From the NCBI GenBank assembly GCA_004835665.1, contig RBKR01000010.1:1-64000 (forward strand): a DNA stretch of 64,000 bases, given 5' to 3'. Position numbers and translations under genes: made by a program. Source of the DNA: Phoma sp. XZ068. Its lineage: Eukaryota > Ascomycota > Dothideomycetes > Pleosporales > Didymellaceae. The notes beneath the pieces are model-generated. The model saw only the letters and a list, made by a program, of their open reading frames with translations. It had not been told where the DNA came from and searched no databases. This document shows, piece after piece, positions 39,283 through 50,288 of the stretch. Each line of letters opens with the position of its first letter. Within the stretch, counting starts at the first letter, position 1.

Positions 39283-41404
39283 CCGTGTCCGTGCACCCAA
39301 TGCACGGATTCAACCAATGCACGTTTCGATCAGTACCCCAACTTTGACGCGTAATAACACCGCAACCATGCCAGGAATTCAGGATGCACTTACAGAGATT
39401 CGTAATTTGAAGCCAGGCGAAGAACTTGTATATACTAATATTGCAAAAAATTATGGTGTTGCAAGGTCAACGTTGTCGCGCGCACATCGACTCAATCAGG
39501 TGCCCCCGACGCGTCGCCAACCACAACCAACGCAAACTCAGCGACCAGCAAGAACATGACCTAGTCGCGTATATAGAAGAGCTTAACGCGCGTCACTTAC
39601 CATCTACAAGGCGTATGGTGCAAAATTTTGCCTCCACAGTTGCCTCAGAGTACTGCTCTGATAGCTGGGTTACGCGCTTCCTCAAGCGTCACCGCAAAAA
39701 GCTCACCTCTCAATGGGCGACGGGCATGGACTCCAATCGTCACAACGCTGAGTCTAGGCATATATACGAGTTGTATTTTAAGCTTCTGCAGCAGAAGATC
39801 ACTCAGTATAACCTTGCGCCTGAGCACACGTACAATATGGATGAGAAGGGCTTCGCTATTGGTCTGGTTGGCAGGAGCAAGCGCATCTTCTCCAAGGCAT
39901 CGTTCAAGGCAAAGAAAGGCAGGCAATTGCTCCAGGATGGCGATCGCGAGTGGGTGACGCTGTTGGCCAGCATTTGCGCTGATGATTCTGCTCTACCTCC
40001 GGGTATCATTTATGCCAGCAAAGCTCGGCGCATCCGCAGCAACTGGGTGGAGGATATAACTCCAGGAAAACACCAGGTATTTGTAGCGGCATCGCCCTCA
40101 GGTTGGAGCAACGATGAGCTCGGAGTTGCCTGGCTGGAGCAGGTGTTTGATCGCTACACCAAGAAGAAGGCGCGCCGCGCCTGGCGATTGCTCATTATTG
40201 ACGGCCACAGCTCACATGTGACGATGGGTTTCATTGATTACTGCGACAAGAACAGGATACTGTTGTGCATCTATCCTCCACACAGTACCCACACTCTGCA
40301 GCCGCTCGACGTTGTGGCTTTCAAGCCGCTGGCTCAGAACTACTCCAACGAAGTAACCCAGCACCTGCACGCAAGCCAAGGCCTCGGAGGTATCAAGAAG
40401 GGTGACTTCTTCAGGTTGTTTCGGGCTGCCTGGGTGAAAACCATGCGCGAGAAGCTTGTGTTAAGTGCTTTTGAGACAACAGGCCTCTCACCATTCAACC
40501 CCGATCGAGTACTCAAACGGTTCAGGAGCAACAACAACAACAATAGTAGCAACTCTAGCTCACTCTCAGGCCTTGAAGGTAGAGATTGGCGCAAAGTTGA
40601 CAGAGTTTTCAAGTCTGCAGTTCACGACAACAACGAGAGGGACGCTCAGTTGCTGCGCCGTACTTTGCACAAGCTCTCAGTTCAAAATGAGCTGCTCAAC
40701 CTTGAGAACAAGAACTTGCGCAAAGCAGTTTTAAATAAGAAGAAGCGCTCAAAGAAGGGCGAGCCGCTTGACCTTCAACCGCGCAAAGAGTACCACAACA
40801 AGCCTCTGTTCTTCTCTCCTCGCAAGGTGCGAGAAGCCCGCTATCGCAACAAGGTCAACGAGCGTGAGAAACTTGAAGAAGAAGCTGCAAAAGCAGACCG
40901 TCAGCAGAAGCGAGCCAACACTGCACTTCAGAACAAGTTAGAGAAAGAGCGCAAGTCAAAGGCGTGGAGGGAGAAGCAAGAGGAGAGCAAGCGCAAGAAG
41001 GCTTCCGAGGCAGAAGCAGAAGAGCAGCGCAAGAAGGAGGAGCGCGACGCCGCTAAAGCTATACAATCGCCCCAGTTGGGTAAGCGCAAGGCCTCACAGA
41101 AGGCTGCTGCAAAACCTCGTAAGAAACAGAAGCCTGTGGGTGACGCTGTGGGTGCTGCAAGTGGTGTTGCTGCCGCGCCGCGCACCCCATCCCCTACACC
41201 TACGTATAACAGCCGCGGGCGTAAAATCAAAGCGCCTAAGAAGTTTGAGTGAGAGAGTTGTTCATACAGGTCTATAGACTACTCTACGAAGAAATCTCGC
41301 TATAATGACTATTGCGTGTGGCCCTACAGCTTCATTTTTGTGGTGCCTGTGAGGGTGTTGATGCGGGCGTTGGCCGAAACCGGGCGTTGGTCGGTGCATC
41401 ACGG
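39283..41404 (+). mobile_element. pogo-type DNA transposon, element 3 (2.12 kb)
   Basis: The left end CCGTGTCCGTGCACCCAATG follows TA at 39281-39282. The right end reads CCGTGATGCACCGACC on the minus strand before TA at 41405-41406. The two ends agree well only in the first bases, so the right boundary is less certain. The subterminal motif shared with elements 1, 2 and 4 is present, inverted, at 41311-41341. Confidence 0.8.
39368..41252 (+). pseudogene. pogo-type transposase with a single frameshift after the first HTH
   Basis: Starts at the ATG at 39368 (PGIQDALTEIRNLKPGEEL). The N-terminal helix-turn-helix (NYGVARSTLSR) is in one frame. From about 39480-39530 the conserved sequence continues in another frame to the stop at 41252. 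The catalytic core is complete: NMDEKGF, LIIDGHSSH (variant of the usual DGHGSH) and HSTHTLQPLDV. It ends in a K/E/A-rich coiled coil and the tail RGRKIKAPKKFE. Apart from the one frameshift, the roughly 600-codon sequence is clean. That suggests recent inactivation, or an assembly error. Confidence 0.88.
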
Positions 41405-41469
41405 TATTTGCACAGGCGGTGAAGATAGAAAGAGGGCGCTTGGGGCGAGCATCCTGACGGCCGTTACAG

Positions 41470-42012
41470 CTAGAGACGTCTGTTAAATGCAACAGCATAC
41501 CTGGTCATAACAATCCCACTCTCCTTGCTCTCCACGCTTTCAAGCCTCAATTTCACTTGTCCTCCTCCTGCTAACTCCATCATCTTCACCCCTTCTCCAA
41601 TAACCACTGGCATAACCGCCACCTCCAACCCATCCACCAAACCCTCCTCCATCAACACTCCCGCCAGCTTCGCTCCACCCATGAACCAGATATCCCTCCC
41701 CTTCCCGCCTTCCTCACTTTTCAACGCCCTCACATACTCCACCACCCCTTCCCTTATAACTGTCACACCGGGACACTCCATACTTTCACTCACCACCACG
41801 ATCGCCTCCTTTGGATAGTCCTTCAGCGGATTCTGATCGCCAAACCAAAGCATAGCCTCATACGTCTTCCGCCCCATGATGAAGGTCGAAAATTCGGAGT
41901 ACAGAGTGGTAAAGTCGATGCTGGAGTCTTCGATAATCCAGGATGTGCTGCGGTTGAGTGAGGCGATGTAGCCGTCGAGGGTGATGGCGATGTTGTAGCG
42001 GAGTTGGCGCAT
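41470..42012 (-). CDS. RibD C-terminal / dihydrofolate-reductase-like protein
   Basis: A 180-residue intronless frame from the ATG at 42012. It has the RibD_C/DHFR fold signatures: MRQLRYNIAITLDGYIA at the N-terminus, then FIMGRKTYEAML and VVVSES (nucleotide-binding loops), the IWFMGGAKLAGVLMEEGLVD helix region and PVVIGEG near the C-terminus. Proteins of this type are stand-alone NADPH-dependent reductase-like enzymes (bacterial YyaP-like). The substrate of fungal homologues is generally unknown. It is full length for the family and intact. It sits between a pogo element and a recombinase pseudogene with no functional partner nearby. Confidence 0.88.
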   Translation of the reverse strand: MRQLRYNIAITLDGYIASLNRSTSWIIEDSSIDFTTLYSEFSTFIMGRKTYEAMLWFGDQNPLKDYPKEAIVVVSESMECPGVTVIREGVVEYVRALKSEEGGKGRDIWFMGGAKLAGVLMEEGLVDGLEVAVMPVVIGEGVKMMELAGGGQVKLRLESVESKESGIVMTRYAVAFNRRL

Positions 42013-42814
42013 CGTAGATGCGTGACAAGCAAGGACGGTGGGTGAGAGGAAATCTGAGGAGGTTGCATAAGAAATGGTAGGTTTATGGGGTTGCAGTACG
42101 CCAATACGGGGAATGCGAGTATGCTCAGCTCCGCCAGGATATTAAGCTCGGCTGTAACGTACAGTCAGATGACACAGGTTTTGTTCGCCAAGAGACAGCA
42201 CAAAAAGACGAGTGTGCACTGGCAGCTCGCCTTCTGCTTTTCAATTTTCTCTGATTCCTGTGCCAAATGAGCGCGTGGGCGGCAGGCATGTTGTGTGGGA
42301 TTGAAGAATATGCGATTCTACGCATGATTCTAATTTTTCGAAGTCTGAAGCTGATGCGGTGTTTCTCCCAAATGTATAAACGACACCGTGCGCAGGCATC
42401 GCCAAACAGGAAGCAGCCATGAGCTCGTAGTGGGGAGCCCCTTATACTGTCGCGTCGCAAGAAAGGGGAACTGTTAAGGGTTGGCTGTCGGCCAATGGCG
42501 GAGAGGGGTGGGCCAGTCCCACTGGAATGGAGCAGTGCGGCAACACGCTAAGCTCAAACAGGAAACTCATAGTGGGAATGGAATGTGAATGGAGGTGGGA
42601 ATGGAATAGGCCTGAAACTTTGCTAATCACTCGTATCTCCGGCTCCTTTTCCAACAGATAGAATTCTATCCCAAGCAGCGGCTGTTTTCCTCCTCGACCT
42701 CCTGCCCAACACCCGCGTTGCGTTTTGGATGGGCCATGGTGCCTCGGCCATGGTGGCTGCCCTTCGCGTTCCAATGCACGGCCCCACGGCTTATTGTGAA
42801 ACATGCAATCTCCA
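42013..42814. other. No gene seen
   Basis: Only overlapping short frames on the minus strand, none with a recognisable motif. Upstream DNA of the reductase gene (42013-42120) includes the likely promoter, without a clear TATA box. Confidence 0.5.
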
Positions 42815-45000
42815 ACACTAAGCCTCTCCAGTCGAGGACCTGCTGTTCTACATAGCGGAGCATGAGGTCCTGATCTGCAAGGAGCACGGTGGCGTGCGGA
42901 ACTGGAACAGTCACCTGCGAGACCATCATTCTACAGACAGCAAGCCGCGAAGAGCGCTTCAAGTACAAGTACGGCCGTCTCAAGCTTCAGGCCCCAAGAA
43001 ATGTCCGCCTGCCGCCACCCTTAGGACCGCCATTTCCAATTCTCGGTGAGCCGCTCGATGCGTTCGTATGCGACGAAGAAGAGTGCGGGTACATCAGCAT
43101 CAGTCGGCCGGTAATCGCCCAGCATTACAACACGAAGCACGGCTGGCACTCAAGCAAGGATGACAGAGAACACTGGATACCCGCCAAGGCTCAGACGTTC
43201 TTCAAGGCCGGCGGCTTCCAGCGGTACTTCACCGTCCTTCCCTCTGCTGCCGAACCAGCAGTCTTGCGCGCACCGGCAGCTGTCCACGACACCGAAGTAA
43301 CTACCATTCTGAGCGAGTACGAGGAAGCTAAAGCAAAGCGCAAGAGGGGGTTTAAGACTGCCGATAGTTCGATAGCAAAGACAGATCGAACCGGCTGGTT
43401 CAACCACAATGGATGGCCAGAGCATCTTGCCCGGCGGAACTTGGGGCACCTCAGTTGCGCCAGCAGGATGCCCGATCACAGAGAACAAGCCCTACAACAG
43501 GCGGCCAAAGTGGTTGAACTTGCTATCGAACAGAGCGTAGCGGGACTGTCAACGCTAGCACAAGAGACGAGGCGCTGGCTCAAGAGCGCAAGTCGCGAGG
43601 AGATTGACCAACGACCCCTGGCGCGGCTGCAGAATCCGGAGGGTCAGCGTCGATATGCCGGTTACATGAAGCGATTCGTCTGCTATTGTCTGCGCGTCGC
43701 TGCTGTCAGCGATGAGGATCCAGCCTGTCGACCGAGTCGTCGTGGCGGTAGCCTTGACAGCGACGCCGATCTATCGGGCGACGAGCAAGAGAACAGAGAG
43801 AGTTACAGGATCCTATGCGTGATGCCAGAGAGCTCTTTCCCTGGCATGGGAACCAGAGACAACTAGCTCAAGCCTTGCTATGCCTCCTCCACTCTGGGTA
43901 TGACGAAAAAGCACAGGTTGCCAAGGTGATTGAACTCCTGGGTTCTTTCATCTTCCAGGAAGCCGGCGACCGTCCGTTCACCAGCGGACTTGTTCATTTC
44001 TTAGCCGTCTTAGGCATCGACGAGGAGACGAATCGACTGCGAGTAGCAGAAGACTATCCTTACATGCTTGCGGGCATGGTATACTGCACAAGAGTGCTAA
44101 CAGTAGAATGCTTATTGCCGTCAGCTCAACGAGAGACACAGGGTAAGCTGGAGAGAAAGATGTTTCTTCAACAGCGACGTCGTTACCTAGCAGACACCAC
44201 AGCCCCATGAGTACGATGATCAACTTGCTTGCGTATTCCAAAAGAATCGCCATGAACACTGCAAACTTTGCGAGCACGCCGTGGTCAAGAGACATGAGCA
44301 TTCTGCGTCTGCACGGTCGGCCCGTCGTGATTGGGAGATTTAAGGCTATGGTGAGCGGTGTTCTCAAGCAGGCAGAGGACATGCTCTGGGAGCAACTTAT
44401 GTACGTCTCGGACTATGCAGAGCGCTTCACGACCCCGCTTGAGAGCGTACAAGACGACGTCACCTTCACTAGTCGCGGTTACTCTTTCTTATTCAGACTA
44501 GGCAACGAGTTGGGTGCCGGGTTTGAGTGGATCGTTCAGAGGCTTGTCAAGAGCCAAGTCGGTCAGAAGATGAGGGCCGATGGCCGATGGCACCATCGGC
44601 AGGTCCGTCGGTATCTGCGGAAGATCGATCGTTTCCTCGAGCTTCTACTGTTCCTCGCGCACACTACTGGAGGTCAACCGGCCAGAGGCACAGAAATCAC
44701 CACAGCCAGATACCAGAATGGCTTCCTACAGGACCGGAACATCTTTGTCATGGATGGTCAGGTTGTCTTCGTCAGCCGTTATCACAAGACGTAGTCTCTC
44801 CTGGACAAACCCCGAGTCATCCCTCACTTCTTACCTTGGAGGGTTAGCCAGCTCTTCGGCATCTTTCTCGCATATGTGCATCCACTGATCTAGCAAGCCA
44901 TATTACAGGACGTAGCTGGAGCGACCATGTGTGGGCTAGCAGTAACGGCCCCTGGGGGACGGAGCGACTTACCAGGGTCGTCTTTAGTCAAGCTGACAAA
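42815..45000 (+). pseudogene. Zinc-finger/tyrosine-recombinase-like pseudogene
   Basis: A broken relative of the 15130-17400 gene. Traces begin near 42830 (EHEVLICKEHGGVRNWNSHL). After a frame change they continue at 42889-43866 (finger CGYISISRPVIAQHYNTKH; WFNHNGWPEHL; LARLQNPEGQ). They change frame near 43800 (ARELFPWHGNQ, then SGLVHFLAVLGID), again near 44205, and run to a stop at 44792-44794 just after the Arg (GGQPARGTE) and Lys (SRYHKT) of the recombinase-like domain. Further homology (VIPHFLPW...FLAYVHP) continues to about 44900 with another stop. The second Arg, GH and Tyr are not found. A pogo scrap follows at once. Confidence 0.85.
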
Positions 45001-45002
45001 TC

Positions 45003-45200
45003 TCTTCGATCGCCACAACGCTGAGTCTGGGTACAAGTACAAACTGTACTCTGGTCTACTTCAGTAGAAAATCATTGAGTATAACACTGAGGCGCAAGGA
45101 CGAGCAGCGCAGGCACGAAGAAGTCTCGACAGAGGAACAGCGCAAGCGCGAAGACGCAGAGCAGGCGTGTGGGAACGCGAAAGCAAGGGTCCGCAGAACG
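45003..45200 (+). pseudogene. Deletion scrap of a pogo-type transposase
   Basis: A short piece reads DRHNAESGYKYKLYSGLLQ, then a stop and KIIEYNTEA, matching the region before the first catalytic Asp of element 3. It then jumps to the E/K/R-rich tail (KDEQRRHEEVSTEEQRK). The catalytic core is deleted, and no terminal repeats are seen. Confidence 0.7.
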
Positions 45201-45851
45201 ACTCTTCCCGATCTTTAGACATTTGTAATACACACTTTCATTCGATTTCTAATGTTCAGACCGAAGTGACGTTATCATAACGGGTACATGTTGTGAGGAT
45301 GCGGTAGATCTTTGCCGAGAATTAGATTTGAACTCTATGAGGCGAGGAATCACCTGTCAATTGCATGGAATCCAGACAGCAAATGCTCAGCAGGCCTGTT
45401 CAGACCATAGTACACTCCATGTTCTATGTTCTGAGGATTGCAATAGTACGCCAGGTCGGCATCATCACTCTCGCACGGTAGGTAGTGAGACATATTAAGC
45501 CAACCTTAGAGAAATGTTGGACGCTAACTTACATACTGCTGTTCGGACGACGCCCTTGAACTACATACGTTTGGTCGGGTAATCGTTGCAAGATTAACGA
45601 CTGCAACGAGCCGACTTGTGATGTTATCTGTTGGCAAGCTGTGGTGGCGTTTTGGCGGCATAGCTGCGCACAAGGCGCGATACAGTGTACTTTTCGGCCA
45701 CCCCACCAACACGTCCACACTGCTTGGAGTCGCGATTTTCTCAACAACAACAACAACAACAACTACTACTACTATATTTGCCATTCTATACACATAAAAC
45801 TAAGGGTACGTGATACTGCTAACTCTGCTGCTTTTCTAGCCTCTTTTTCTG

Positions 45852-46301
45852 GTGAAGTGCTTACCTGTTGAGCTTTTAGAGCTGCTGCACGATCGACTGC
45901 AGTGGTCTAACAAGAGAATGAAGCTCTCTAAGTGGTACAAAAGCTGGGACCTAGTCTACGCACCACGCAGCGGACCAGCTGAACTAGATCTACCAAGAGC
46001 CACCCTGGCCAGGCTCCTCTCCATCCGATCTATGCATGGGGACTTCGCCTGGTACCACCGAAAGTTCAACCACAACAACGCAACCCTTACCTGCTCCTGC
46101 GGGCGCGACAAGACACCAGAGCACCTAGCGCTCTGCCGCAAGACCCTGGGGGTCTTTGGCCGATGGCCACTGCGACCACCTATACCACCATCTAGCCGGA
46201 GCGACGGCTTGGCGTATACTGTAGCGCTGATCAAGGATCCAGAGGCCTTCGAAGCCTTTACCCAGCTCACTCAGTACTACACCAAGGTCTGCAAACGGTA
46301 G
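45852..46301 (+). pseudogene. 3' fragment of a Tad-type LINE ORF2 (C-terminal zinc-binding part)
   Basis: A 149-codon frame without ATG. It has the C-terminal module that follows RNase H in fungal Tad-like LINEs: LSIRSMHGDFAWYHRKF, then CSCGRDKTPEHLALCRKTL (Cys-x-Cys...His...Cys zinc-binding pattern). The 3' untranslated part runs to a (TACCA)4 tail at 46631-46650. The 5' end lies somewhere near 45780. It is severely 5'-truncated and inserted in element 7 in the opposite orientation to the transposase. No target-site duplication was identified. Confidence 0.75.
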
Positions 46302-46652
46302 CCCTCACCCTACGACAACGATAATCAACACTCACAACTCTTCTATTCCCCCTTTACATTCTCACCTCCTATTCTACTCCTCCATTTTACCCTCTTACGG
46401 CACTTCAATGCCTCGGAACAAAAGGGTTCTGCCCTAATGTACACACAATGCTCAGTCTCCCCAACTGGAAGGGGAGCTGCAGCTCGAAATGGTAGCAATA
46501 CCCGCGCAGGCAAGAAATGCTTTCTAAGGCAGTGTATTTAGCACTATAACTCCATAGCTTAGCACGTCCTATATGCCCTCCGGGAGGCGATGATGGTGGA
46601 CTTGATCCCTATCTTATGGACGAAAATCAATACCATACCATACCATACCAGA

Positions 46653-48278
46653 CTGCAGCCTTAACACTCTCAACGTTACTGATCGTTCATTTGGGTTAAC
46701 CTGAACACGCTTTCTTGAGCGGGTAATCCTAGTACTATCTAGTTGATATTTGAGTTGTTTATTCTCAGCTTCAAGCTGAGCTGCCCTTGTATTGGCTACT
46801 GCAATAGCCTTGCCTGCCTTGCCAAACAGTATACGAGCACTCCGAGAGAGAGTCTCTGTTGAAAGAAGCTGCCGCTGAGTCTTATATAATGCCTGTGAGC
46901 TCTGAGGTGTAATCAAGACTATATTAGAGCTAGTTAAAGCTTGAGGAGCTGGTGGAGGAGTAATTGGTCGGCCTGATACTTGGGATGAGTGTAGTACGAG
47001 GTTGTAGTACGAGGTCTGGGTTATATGGACAGAGCCCTGCTGCTCTCCATCCAGCTCGTATCACCCGCTCTGATAGGCCTTCTTCTCGTGCGAGGTTATA
47101 TGAGCTTACAAAGCGCTCCTTCTTGATAGGTGCTGCGTCATCGCGGGCAGAGAGAGCTCGGATCCGCTCACGATACTTGGATTTGAGTACTGAGAAAGGA
47201 GCAAGATCCAGCGGCTGGAGTAGGTGTGAGGCGTGAGCCGGGAGGTATTATAGGTGTGTCTTGTTTAGCCAGCAGAGCCACATGAAGTCGATTGGTGTAT
47301 GGGACCGTGGCCATCGAGAAGGAGTAGTCGATATCCATTAGACGCTGGTGAAGTATTTGGTATAAAAATACGTTGTAGCCATTTTAATCCGATAGAATTG
47401 GACGTCCAGCCGTTCTCAGAGGTTGTATATAGCCAATTGGGTAAACCTTCTGCTGGAAACCAAGTAGATTGTAGATGCTTGCCTTTGAAGATAACGAGGC
47501 ATTGAAGCTTAACACCAGTAGCAGAGATCGACTCTATGATCGATACCCACTCACGATCCTCTGGAGATTTGATATAAGCTTTCTTCTTCTGAGAGCTGGC
47601 AACTACCTGGGTGTTTGTACATACCCCAAGTGCGACTCCAGTCTCGTCCATATTCCACATATCTTCATACTGTATACCCAGCTCAATCCGCGTACGCTCA
47701 AACAGCTCTAGGAACGCTTTTATAGTATAATAGTTAGCTGATGTAGTCCGTGCGCTCTCGATTGTTCGGCCGACTCTAGAGGCGATGCGTGGGTCGCGGG
47801 CGATGAAATGGGGTACCCATAGTTGCCCGAGTGGCTCGTAGTCGCCGTTCATGTGTAGGATTCGGGTGGCCATTTCTCGTACGCGTGGATGAGAGGGTGG
47901 TTGTGCGCGAGCGTCCTCATCAAGTATCCAATTGTCAGATTTAATGCTTGTATTGTGTTGGTGACTTCTTGTCTCCCTTTTTCTAAATCTATGCTTGTGT
48001 GTTTTTACACGAGCTTTGTGTAACCAAACCGTGCACCATCTCGACCTCTGGCCTCTCCATCCTTGTATCTGACACCAATCTACTAGAAAGCGCTCTTGTT
48101 CTGGAGTCAATTGCAGTTGGTGTTGATGAGCTATCGCGTGGGTTTGGTGACCAGCAAGACGCTCTTAGAGTGACGATCGGGGGATCCCATAGGCCTGAGC
48201 TGCCTTCCGCTGGTTTGTAAAAACCCCAGAATTGAGATCACGGATAGCACTTTGTATTGCGACTTCACGGGTATCCAT
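46653..48278 (-). pseudogene. Decayed pogo-type transposase of element 7
   Basis: Starts at the ATG at 48278 (DTREVAIQSAIRDLNSG, helix-turn-helix KAAQAYGIPRSSL), followed at once by a stop. It reopens at 48110-47265 with DNA-binding and catalytic parts: NMDETGV, LLLDGHG, and past another stop SHLLQPLDLAPFSVLK for the third Asp. The C-terminal coil (AAQLEAENKQLKYQL) lies at 46680-46916, before the LINE insertion. Several stops and frame changes make it a pseudogene. It is a different lineage from elements 1-5. Confidence 0.8.
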
Positions 48279-48336
48279 TTTGAGTATATAATGTTGGGGA
48301 AATAGAGCTTCAAAAACAGTGTGGACGCGTTAGTGG

Positions 48337-48404
48337 GTGGCCGAAAAGTATATGTGGCCGAAAAGTCTATGTGGCCGAAAAGTATATGTGGCCGAAAAGT
48401 ACAT
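48337..48404. repeat. 17-bp tandem repeat (gtggccgaaaagtatat) x4
   Basis: Four consecutive 17-bp copies differ at two positions. The motif is the terminal repeat of element 7, so the transposon end has been tandemly amplified. Confidence 0.9.
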
Positions 48405-48557
48405 GGCCGAGCTTATATATTCGGGGAACCTTGCCTCCATCTCTGATTTGAGTGCCTAAGCAGCGTTGATATTTCATTGATTTTCAGAGTCAGTATAAGG
48501 TCCCTGGGTATCTTGCCGTTCTGAGAAGAAGCTATTTAGTCAACTAGCTAGGGCTTG

Positions 48558-50288
48558 CTAGCTGGTGTTGCTGACCGGTAATGGTGGATGTGAATTTATG
48601 CGCAATTCCAGTAACAAGCGTACAGTGGCAAGTGTGTGTTGATGATCTCTGCCCAGTGTCCTCTCCTGCTGATCTGCTAGTTGTTGGAACAGCCCCTCAG
48701 CCCCACTGTACTTTTGCTGATCGAAGAGTGTGCGTCCTAACCAGTACTTGCTGGAAAGTGTGTCTTCATGGTCTCTGCAGAGTGTCCGCTCCCGCCCGCG
48801 CACGACTTGTCGAAGCACCTCCTCAGCCTCGCTGTTCTTCTTCTGCTGGTAGAGTGACACTCCTAGCCTGTGCTTACTATTAAGCGTCTCTTTATGGTCT
48901 TGTCCAAGTGTCTGCTCACGCCCGCGCACGGCTTGTCGCAACATCTCCTCAGCCTCACCGTACTTTTTCCGTCGGTAGAGTGCTTCTCCTAGTTTGTGCT
49001 TGCTGTAGAGCGTCTCTTTATGGTTTTGTCCAAGTGTCTGCTCACGCCCGCGCACGGCTTGTCGCAACATCTCCTCAGCCTCACTGTACTTTTTCCGTCG
49101 GTAGAGTGCTAGTCCTAGCCAGTGCTTGCTATTAAGCGTGTATTCATGGTCTTGTCCAAGTGTCTGCTCCCGTCCGCGCACGGCTTGTTGAAGCACCTCC
49201 TCAGCCTCACTGTCCTTCTTCTGCTGGTAGAGTGCCAGTCCTAACCAGTGCTTGCTATTAAGTGTGTATTCGTGGTCTTGTCCAAGTGTCTGCTCCCGTC
49301 CGCGCACGGCTTGTTGAAGCACCTCCTCAGCCTCGCTCTGCTTGTTTTGCCGGTAGAGTGCTACACCTAGCCCGTGCTTGCTATTGAGTTTGTATTCACT
49401 GTCTTGTCCAAGTGTCTGCTCCAGCCCACCCACGGGCTCACGGCCAGTAAAGCGGGGGTCCCACTCGAACGGCACGATCCATGTAGGATTCACTAGGGGC
49501 GTCTTCGGCTGTTTGGAGGGGGATACTTTTAGTCGATCGTGGAAGAGCTCGCTCAGCTGGTGGTTTTCTGAATACCTCTCGAGCTCCCGTAGCAGGCGCC
49601 GAGATGCATGATGCTCGCCCTCGCCGTAGATGGCTTCCATGTGGATATCAAAGATTCCAAGTAGAGAGTAGACTTTGTCTTCGGGTCGCTTGGTTGTTCT
49701 GTTTGCAGCCCATGACATGCGCTCATCGATAGGAAAGTGAGACAGCGGCTCCCCGCGAAGCGCGTGAATAGAAATGCTCGTGATCTGGTGAATCTTCCTC
49801 TCGAGCGACTTTCTGTCGCCAAGCCGCTCACCCTGTTGCGAGAAAAACTCGACGCATTTTGGAGCAATGAGCTCTTGTAGCGTCCAGCCTCGAGTGAACC
49901 ACCGACTCTTGCGTAGCTGGGAGTCTCGGTCGTCGTCGCTCGAAGGAGTCGAGACATCTGCAAGGAAAACGTAGCATTTGGCAGCCTTCTGGTACCACCG
50001 GAACATAGAGTTGATGCTTTCGGTAAGCTCGGCAGTGTTTGTCTTGTCGATGCAGCAGGTGTCTATCCAGCAGTAGCCCAGCCCGTCATTCTTGGCTTGG
50101 ACTGCGCAGAAGCGGAGCTTGTCGTAGCCTGCCTTGCCCTTTCCGGTGCCGTCTACGATGTCTTTGTACGTGACTTCTTCGCCATCGCGCCCCCAGGTGT
50201 GCGAGAGTATGGCGTAGCGAGGGACCTCATCTTCAGCAGAGTCGGCCAGGCTGAAGCTAGGCCCATCGTCGAGCTGTAAAAGGCGCAT
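48558..50288 (-). CDS. HET-domain protein with C-terminal TPR repeats (NLR-like, NB-ARC missing)
   Basis: 576 residues from the ATG at 50288 (MRLLQLDDGPSFSL, the usual start of HET-NLR proteins; the frame extends further only to a TTG). The HET domain covers about 25-141 with YAILSHTWG, YCWIDTCCID and RGWTLQELIAP. Next come DKVYSLLGIFDI and the linker WIVPFEWDPRFTGRE (270-283), which normally leads into an NB-ARC nucleotide-binding domain. Here it passes directly, in frame, into six 42-residue tetratricopeptide units plus a partial seventh (EQTLGQDHEYTLNSKHWLG... type). HET domains trigger cell death in heterokaryon incompatibility, and fungal NLRs use the repeats for recognition. Without NB-ARC, oligomerisation would have to work differently. 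The units are very alike, also at DNA level. Confidence 0.9.
   Translation of the reverse strand: MRLLQLDDGPSFSLADSAEDEVPRYAILSHTWGRDGEEVTYKDIVDGTGKGKAGYDKLRFCAVQAKNDGLGYCWIDTCCIDKTNTAELTESINSMFRWYQKAAKCYVFLADVSTPSSDDDRDSQLRKSRWFTRGWTLQELIAPKCVEFFSQQGERLGDRKSLERKIHQITSISIHALRGEPLSHFPIDERMSWAANRTTKRPEDKVYSLLGIFDIHMEAIYGEGEHHASRRLLRELERYSENHQLSELFHDRLKVSPSKQPKTPLVNPTWIVPFEWDPRFTGREPVGGLEQTLGQDSEYKLNSKHGLGVALYRQNKQSEAEEVLQQAVRGREQTLGQDHEYTLNSKHWLGLALYQQKKDSEAEEVLQQAVRGREQTLGQDHEYTLNSKHWLGLALYRRKKYSEAEEMLRQAVRGREQTLGQNHKETLYSKHKLGEALYRRKKYGEAEEMLRQAVRGREQTLGQDHKETLNSKHRLGVSLYQQKKNSEAEEVLRQVVRGRERTLCRDHEDTLSSKYWLGRTLFDQQKYSGAEGLFQQLADQQERTLGRDHQHTLATVRLLLELRINSHPPLPVSNTS
48580..49427. repeat. 126-bp tandem repeats encoding TPR units
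   Basis: Six and a half repeats of 126 bp, each one 42-residue TPR. Units 1-5 are nearly identical at DNA level (shared GTGTCTGCTC(C/A)CG(T/C)CCGCGCACGG), units 6-7 more divergent. Recent expansion or concerted evolution is likely. Confidence 0.9.

Larger units (their letters stand above)
45683..48404 (-). mobile_element. Decayed pogo/Tc1-like transposon, element 7, with internal LINE insertion
   Basis: The left end CAGTGTACTTTTCGGCCACC follows TA (45681-45682). Its complement GGTGGCCGAAAAGTA occurs at the right end as part of a fourfold 17-bp tandem repeat (48337-48404). Inner sequence also matches between the ends (TGTGGACGTGTTGGTGGG / TGTGGACGCGTTAGTGGG). CAA and CTA triplet runs lie at 45742-45775. 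A LINE fragment splits the C-terminal part of the transposase. Confidence 0.75.

Noticed and set aside
39470..39540. Intron instead of frameshift in the element 3 transposase
   Set aside because: GTGCCC...ACTCAG could be drawn as a 41-bp intron, but it would remove sequence that relatives keep, and intact relatives have no intron there. A simple indel is the better reading.
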